From an uncultured Bacteroidales bacterium (lineage in GTDB: Bacteria > Bacteroidota > Bacteroidia > Bacteroidales > Paludibacteraceae): 6,931 nt of DNA. The notes below the pieces were generated by a model that saw only the letters and a list, made by a program, of their open reading frames with translations, did no database searches and was not told the origin of the DNA. Where the stretch lies: assembly GCA_937886455.1 (NCBI GenBank), contig CALGCU010000075.1, positions 1-6,931 on the forward strand. The letters are read 5' to 3'. Position 1 is the first letter of the stretch. The number at the start of each line of letters is the position of its first letter. The translations under genes and the position numbers were made by a program. Positions 5,472 to 6,931 of the stretch are shown piece after piece.

Positions 5472-5741
5472 TTATTTCATCATGTCAGTTACATAAGGAA
5501 GCAATGCCAAGTGACGAGCACGTTTTACAGCTTGAGCGACCTTGCGTTGATATTTCAAAGAGGTACCTGTGAGTCGACGAGGTAAGATTTTACCTTGTTC
5601 GTTCAAGAATTTTTTCAAGAATTCAGGATCTTTGTAGTCGATGTACTTAATGCCACTTTTTTTGAAGCGACAATATTTTTTTCTTTTTGTGTCTGTAGCT
5701 ACCGGAGTAAGGTATCTAATGTCTTGTTGATTTGCTGCCAT
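5472..5741 (-). CDS. rpsR: 30S ribosomal protein S18 (bS18)
   Basis: The 89-residue protein has a short variable N-terminus (MAANQQDIRYLTPVATDTKR) followed by the conserved bS18 core: KKYCRFKKSGIKYIDYKD (21-38), FLNEQGKILPRRLTGTS (45-61) and QRKVAQAVKRARHLALLPY (65-83). It binds the 30S platform as a partner of bS6, near the 3' end of 16S rRNA. In Bacteroidota the pair, with bS21, is reported to sequester the anti-SD. The gene starts 3 nt after the rpsF stop, so its SD is inside the rpsF coding sequence. The start chosen is the only ATG that keeps this SD at 8 nt. Confidence 0.98.
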   Translation of the reverse strand: MAANQQDIRYLTPVATDTKRKKYCRFKKSGIKYIDYKDPEFLKKFLNEQGKILPRRLTGTSLKYQRKVAQAVKRARHLALLPYVTDMMK

Positions 5742-5744
5742 GTC

Positions 5745-6104
5745 TTATTCCTCCTTCTTTTCTTCCTTAGCGGCTTGTTTTAAATGTTTTCTTTTTTCTG
5801 CATATTCGAACGCATATTTATCGAGACGGAATGTCAAGAAGCGTAAGATTCTTTCGTCACGACGGAATGCAGTTTCGAGTTGTGCAATTACCGTTGGTTC
5901 GGCATCAAACTGCAACAAAGCATAAAAACCTGTTGATTTTTTTTGGATAGTGTAAGCTAACTTACGTAATCCCCACAATTCCTCGTTAAGAATGGTAGCT
6001 CCATTTTCAACGAGCAATGCTTTGAACTTTTCTACCGCTTCCTTCATCTGTACGTCAGACAAAACGGGAGTTAAAATGAAAGCGGTCTCATAATGATTTA
6101 ACAT
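5745..6104 (-). CDS. rpsF: 30S ribosomal protein S6 (bS6)
   Basis: The 119 residues begin MLNHYETAFILTPVLSDVQ and show the family's GATILNEELWGLRKLAYTIQKKSTGFYALLQF (35-66) and the RRDERILRFLTFRLDKY block (81-97). The C-terminal tail (EKRKHLKQAAKEEKKEE) is charged and Lys/Glu-rich, as is common for bS6; its last codons AAG-GAG-GAA also form the SD of rpsR. The protein pairs with bS18 on the 30S platform. It is the first gene of the cluster, with a promoter about 50 nt upstream of the ATG and no SD of its own. I looked for the CCG-containing S6:S18-binding leader element known from other phyla and saw no CCG in the short leader. Confidence 0.98.
   Translation of the reverse strand: MLNHYETAFILTPVLSDVQMKEAVEKFKALLVENGATILNEELWGLRKLAYTIQKKSTGFYALLQFDAEPTVIAQLETAFRRDERILRFLTFRLDKYAFEYAEKRKHLKQAAKEEKKEE
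5750..5756 (-). promoter_or_regulatory. Strong Shine-Dalgarno of rpsR
   Basis: On the minus strand AAGGAGG (5756-5750) ends 8 nt before the rpsR ATG. It is embedded in the Lys-Glu-Glu codons at the end of rpsF. Strong SDs before bS18 and/or bS21 genes have been reported in Bacteroidota, whose genes otherwise lack them, and have been proposed to let these proteins control their own synthesis. Confidence 0.92.
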
Positions 6105-6159
6105 ACTGAAATTTAGCTTTTTAATTGTTAATACTAATAAGTGATATTTTTTGCGAGCG

Positions 6160-6190
6160 CAAAGGTAGGCATTTTGCTTGAGATGCGCAA
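6160..6190 (-). promoter_or_regulatory. Promoter of the rpsF cluster (Bacteroides type)
   Basis: On the minus strand TTG (6190-6188), a 20-bp spacer and TACCTTTG (6167-6160) match the Bacteroides consensus. The -7 box has the same eight bases as that of the Phe operon. The start would be near 6153, leaving a leader of about 50 nt, AT-rich and unstructured apart from the dyad at its beginning. Confidence 0.8.
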
Positions 6191-6236
6191 GTTATTTAAA
6201 AAAATTATTGATTTATATGTTTATAATGTGTAATTA

Positions 6237-6268
6237 TTTGCAGATATGAAATATTGTGTGTACATTTG
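6237..6268 (+). promoter_or_regulatory. Promoter of rimP-nusA (Bacteroides type)
   Basis: TTTG (6237-6240), a 20-bp spacer and TACATTTG (6261-6268) match the Bacteroides consensus. The start would be near 6275, giving a leader of about 55 nt. It is divergent from the rpsF promoter, with about 46 bp of AT-rich DNA between the two -33 elements. Confidence 0.82.
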
Positions 6269-6287
6269 CACTTGAATTGCTGATGAC

Positions 6288-6310
6288 GGAGGGGACAGAC
6301 AGTCCCCTTC
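6288..6310 (+). promoter_or_regulatory. GC-rich hairpin in the rimP leader
   Basis: GGGGAC (6291-6296) and GTCCCC (6302-6307) pair around a 5-nt loop (AGACA). Pairing extends outward by A-T, G-T and G-C to a 9-bp stem (6288-6296 with 6302-6310). It lies about 13-35 nt into the predicted transcript and 19 nt before the rimP ATG. No T-run follows, so it is not a terminator. It contains the only long run of G in the window's non-coding DNA. It could be a 5' stabiliser, a protein or translation control site, or a copy of a dispersed palindrome. Confidence 0.7.
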
Positions 6311-6329
6311 GCCAATTTAATATAGAAAT

Positions 6330-6797
6330 ATGATAGATAGTTCACTTGTAAAATCACTCGCACTCAACTATCTAAATGACAAGGAGTGTTATTTAGTAGA
6401 TGTAACAGTAAGCGCAGACAATCGCATTGTGATTGAGGTTGATTCTGACACTTCAGTTTCTATTGACTTTTGCATTGCGATGAGTCGTCACATTGAATCG
6501 GAATTAAATCGTGATGTAGAAGATTTTGAATTGGAAGTAGGTTCTTCCGGTTTGACCGAGCCTTTTAAGTTGACACGTCAGTATGTAAAGAACATAGGCA
6601 ATGAAGTAGAGGTATTGACTTGCGACGGAAGAAAACTAAAAGGTATATTGAAGAATGCCAATGAAGAGGGTTTTATTTTAGAGACAGAACGTGACGTAAA
6701 ATTAGAAGGAGCTAAACGCAAAACACGTATTAAAGAAGAAGAACAATTTAATTATCAAGACATAAAATACACAAAATATCTAATTAGATTTAAGTAA
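6330..6797 (+). CDS. rimP: Ribosome maturation factor RimP
   Basis: RimP binds free 30S subunits and is needed for their maturation. The 155-residue protein has the two expected domains. An N-terminal alpha/beta domain covers about 1-80, with YLVDVTVSADNRIVIEVDSD (21-40), the SRHIE..L region (52-59) and LEVGSSGLTEPFK (68-80), which corresponds to the family's VSSPGLDRPL motif. The C-terminal SH3-like barrel covers about 82-155 (VEVLTCDGRKLKGILKNAN, FILETE, ending YTKYLIRFK). The start at 6330 is the only in-frame ATG after a stop at 6318-6320. It is followed by nusA with a 1-nt gap, the rimP-nusA order seen in most bacteria. No SD is present; the bases before the ATG are AT-rich. Confidence 0.96.
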   Translation: MIDSSLVKSLALNYLNDKECYLVDVTVSADNRIVIEVDSDTSVSIDFCIAMSRHIESELNRDVEDFELEVGSSGLTEPFKLTRQYVKNIGNEVEVLTCDGRKLKGILKNANEEGFILETERDVKLEGAKRKTRIKEEEQFNYQDIKYTKYLIRFK

Positions 6798-6798
6798 G

Positions 6799-6931
6799 AT
6801 GGCAAAAAAAGAAACGGTCAATCTCATTGACACTTTTTCAGAGTTCAAAGAATTAAAGAACATCGACCGCCGTACTTTCATCAAGGTGATGGAAGAGTCG
6901 TTTAAGAATGTTATCGCCAAGATGTTTGGCA
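6799..6931 (+). CDS. nusA: Transcription elongation/termination factor NusA (5' part)
   Basis: The first 44 codons lie in the window; the gene continues beyond the right edge. It reads MAKKETVNLIDTFSEFKELK and then NIDRRTFIKVMEESFKNVIAKMFG, the start of the NusA N-terminal RNA polymerase-binding domain, with the Bacteroidales-typical opening. NusA binds RNA polymerase and modulates pausing, termination and antitermination, so it may also influence the attenuator upstream of pheA. The ATG is 1 nt after the rimP stop, so translation is probably coupled. No SD is present. Confidence 0.95.
   Translation, partial: MAKKETVNLIDTFSEFKELKNIDRRTFIKVMEESFKNVIAKMFG

Noticed and set aside
5285..5925. Plus-strand frames opposite rplI, rpsR and rpsF
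   Set aside because: All are antisense to universally conserved ribosomal protein genes; their Phe- and Ser-rich products come from the complement of Lys- and Glu-rich coding sequence.
6105..6160. S6:S18-binding leader element before rpsF
   Set aside because: The leader is about 50 nt, AT-rich, without the CCG box and without a stable bulged hairpin.

Overview
The window looks like a chromosomal segment of a member of the Bacteroidota, most likely the order Bacteroidales. Five things support this: AT-rich DNA; promoters of the Bacteroides type (TTTG or TTG, 19-20 bp, then TAnnTTTG) at four places; start codons that mostly lack Shine-Dalgarno (SD) sequences; a DAHP synthase fused to an AroQ chorismate mutase; and a lipoprotein of a type common in Bacteroidales. 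Genus cannot be fixed from the sequence alone. No mobile element, CRISPR array, tRNA or rRNA is visible.

Left half (184-3515, minus strand): a phenylalanine biosynthesis operon read right to left. It encodes prephenate dehydratase (pheA), a class I/II PLP aminotransferase, and a bifunctional DAHP synthase/chorismate mutase. A Bacteroides-type promoter (3485-3515) starts a leader of about 170 nt. That leader encodes a 20-residue peptide with eight Phe residues (3402-3464) and ends in a perfect 9-bp intrinsic terminator directly before the pheA start codon. Segments that could form a mutually exclusive antiterminator are present. This is the full layout of a ribosome-mediated Phe attenuator and is the most striking element of the window; it is too short to be found by ordinary gene calling. 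Left of the operon are only a short possible 3' end of a plus-strand gene and a hairpin. No prephenate dehydrogenase gene follows.

Middle (3616-4567): a single lipoprotein gene with its own promoter, of unknown function.

Right half: a ribosomal protein cluster on the minus strand (rpsF, rpsR, rplI, rpmE2), ended by a strong terminator at 4644-4681. Within it, rpsR (bS18) and rplI (bL9) are the only genes in the window with strong SD sequences, each 8 nt from the ATG. This fits the proposal that Bacteroidota ribosomes hide their anti-SD with bS21, bS18 and bS6, and that SDs before such genes act as autoregulatory elements. Divergent from rpsF, rimP and the start of nusA run to the right edge from their own promoter. 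Their short 5' leader holds a GC-rich palindrome that stands out from the AT-rich surroundings.

The operon supplies both ends of Phe synthesis: DAHP synthase opens the shikimate pathway, and chorismate mutase, prephenate dehydratase and (by inference) the aminotransferase convert chorismate to Phe. The leader would tie all of these to the supply of charged tRNA-Phe.
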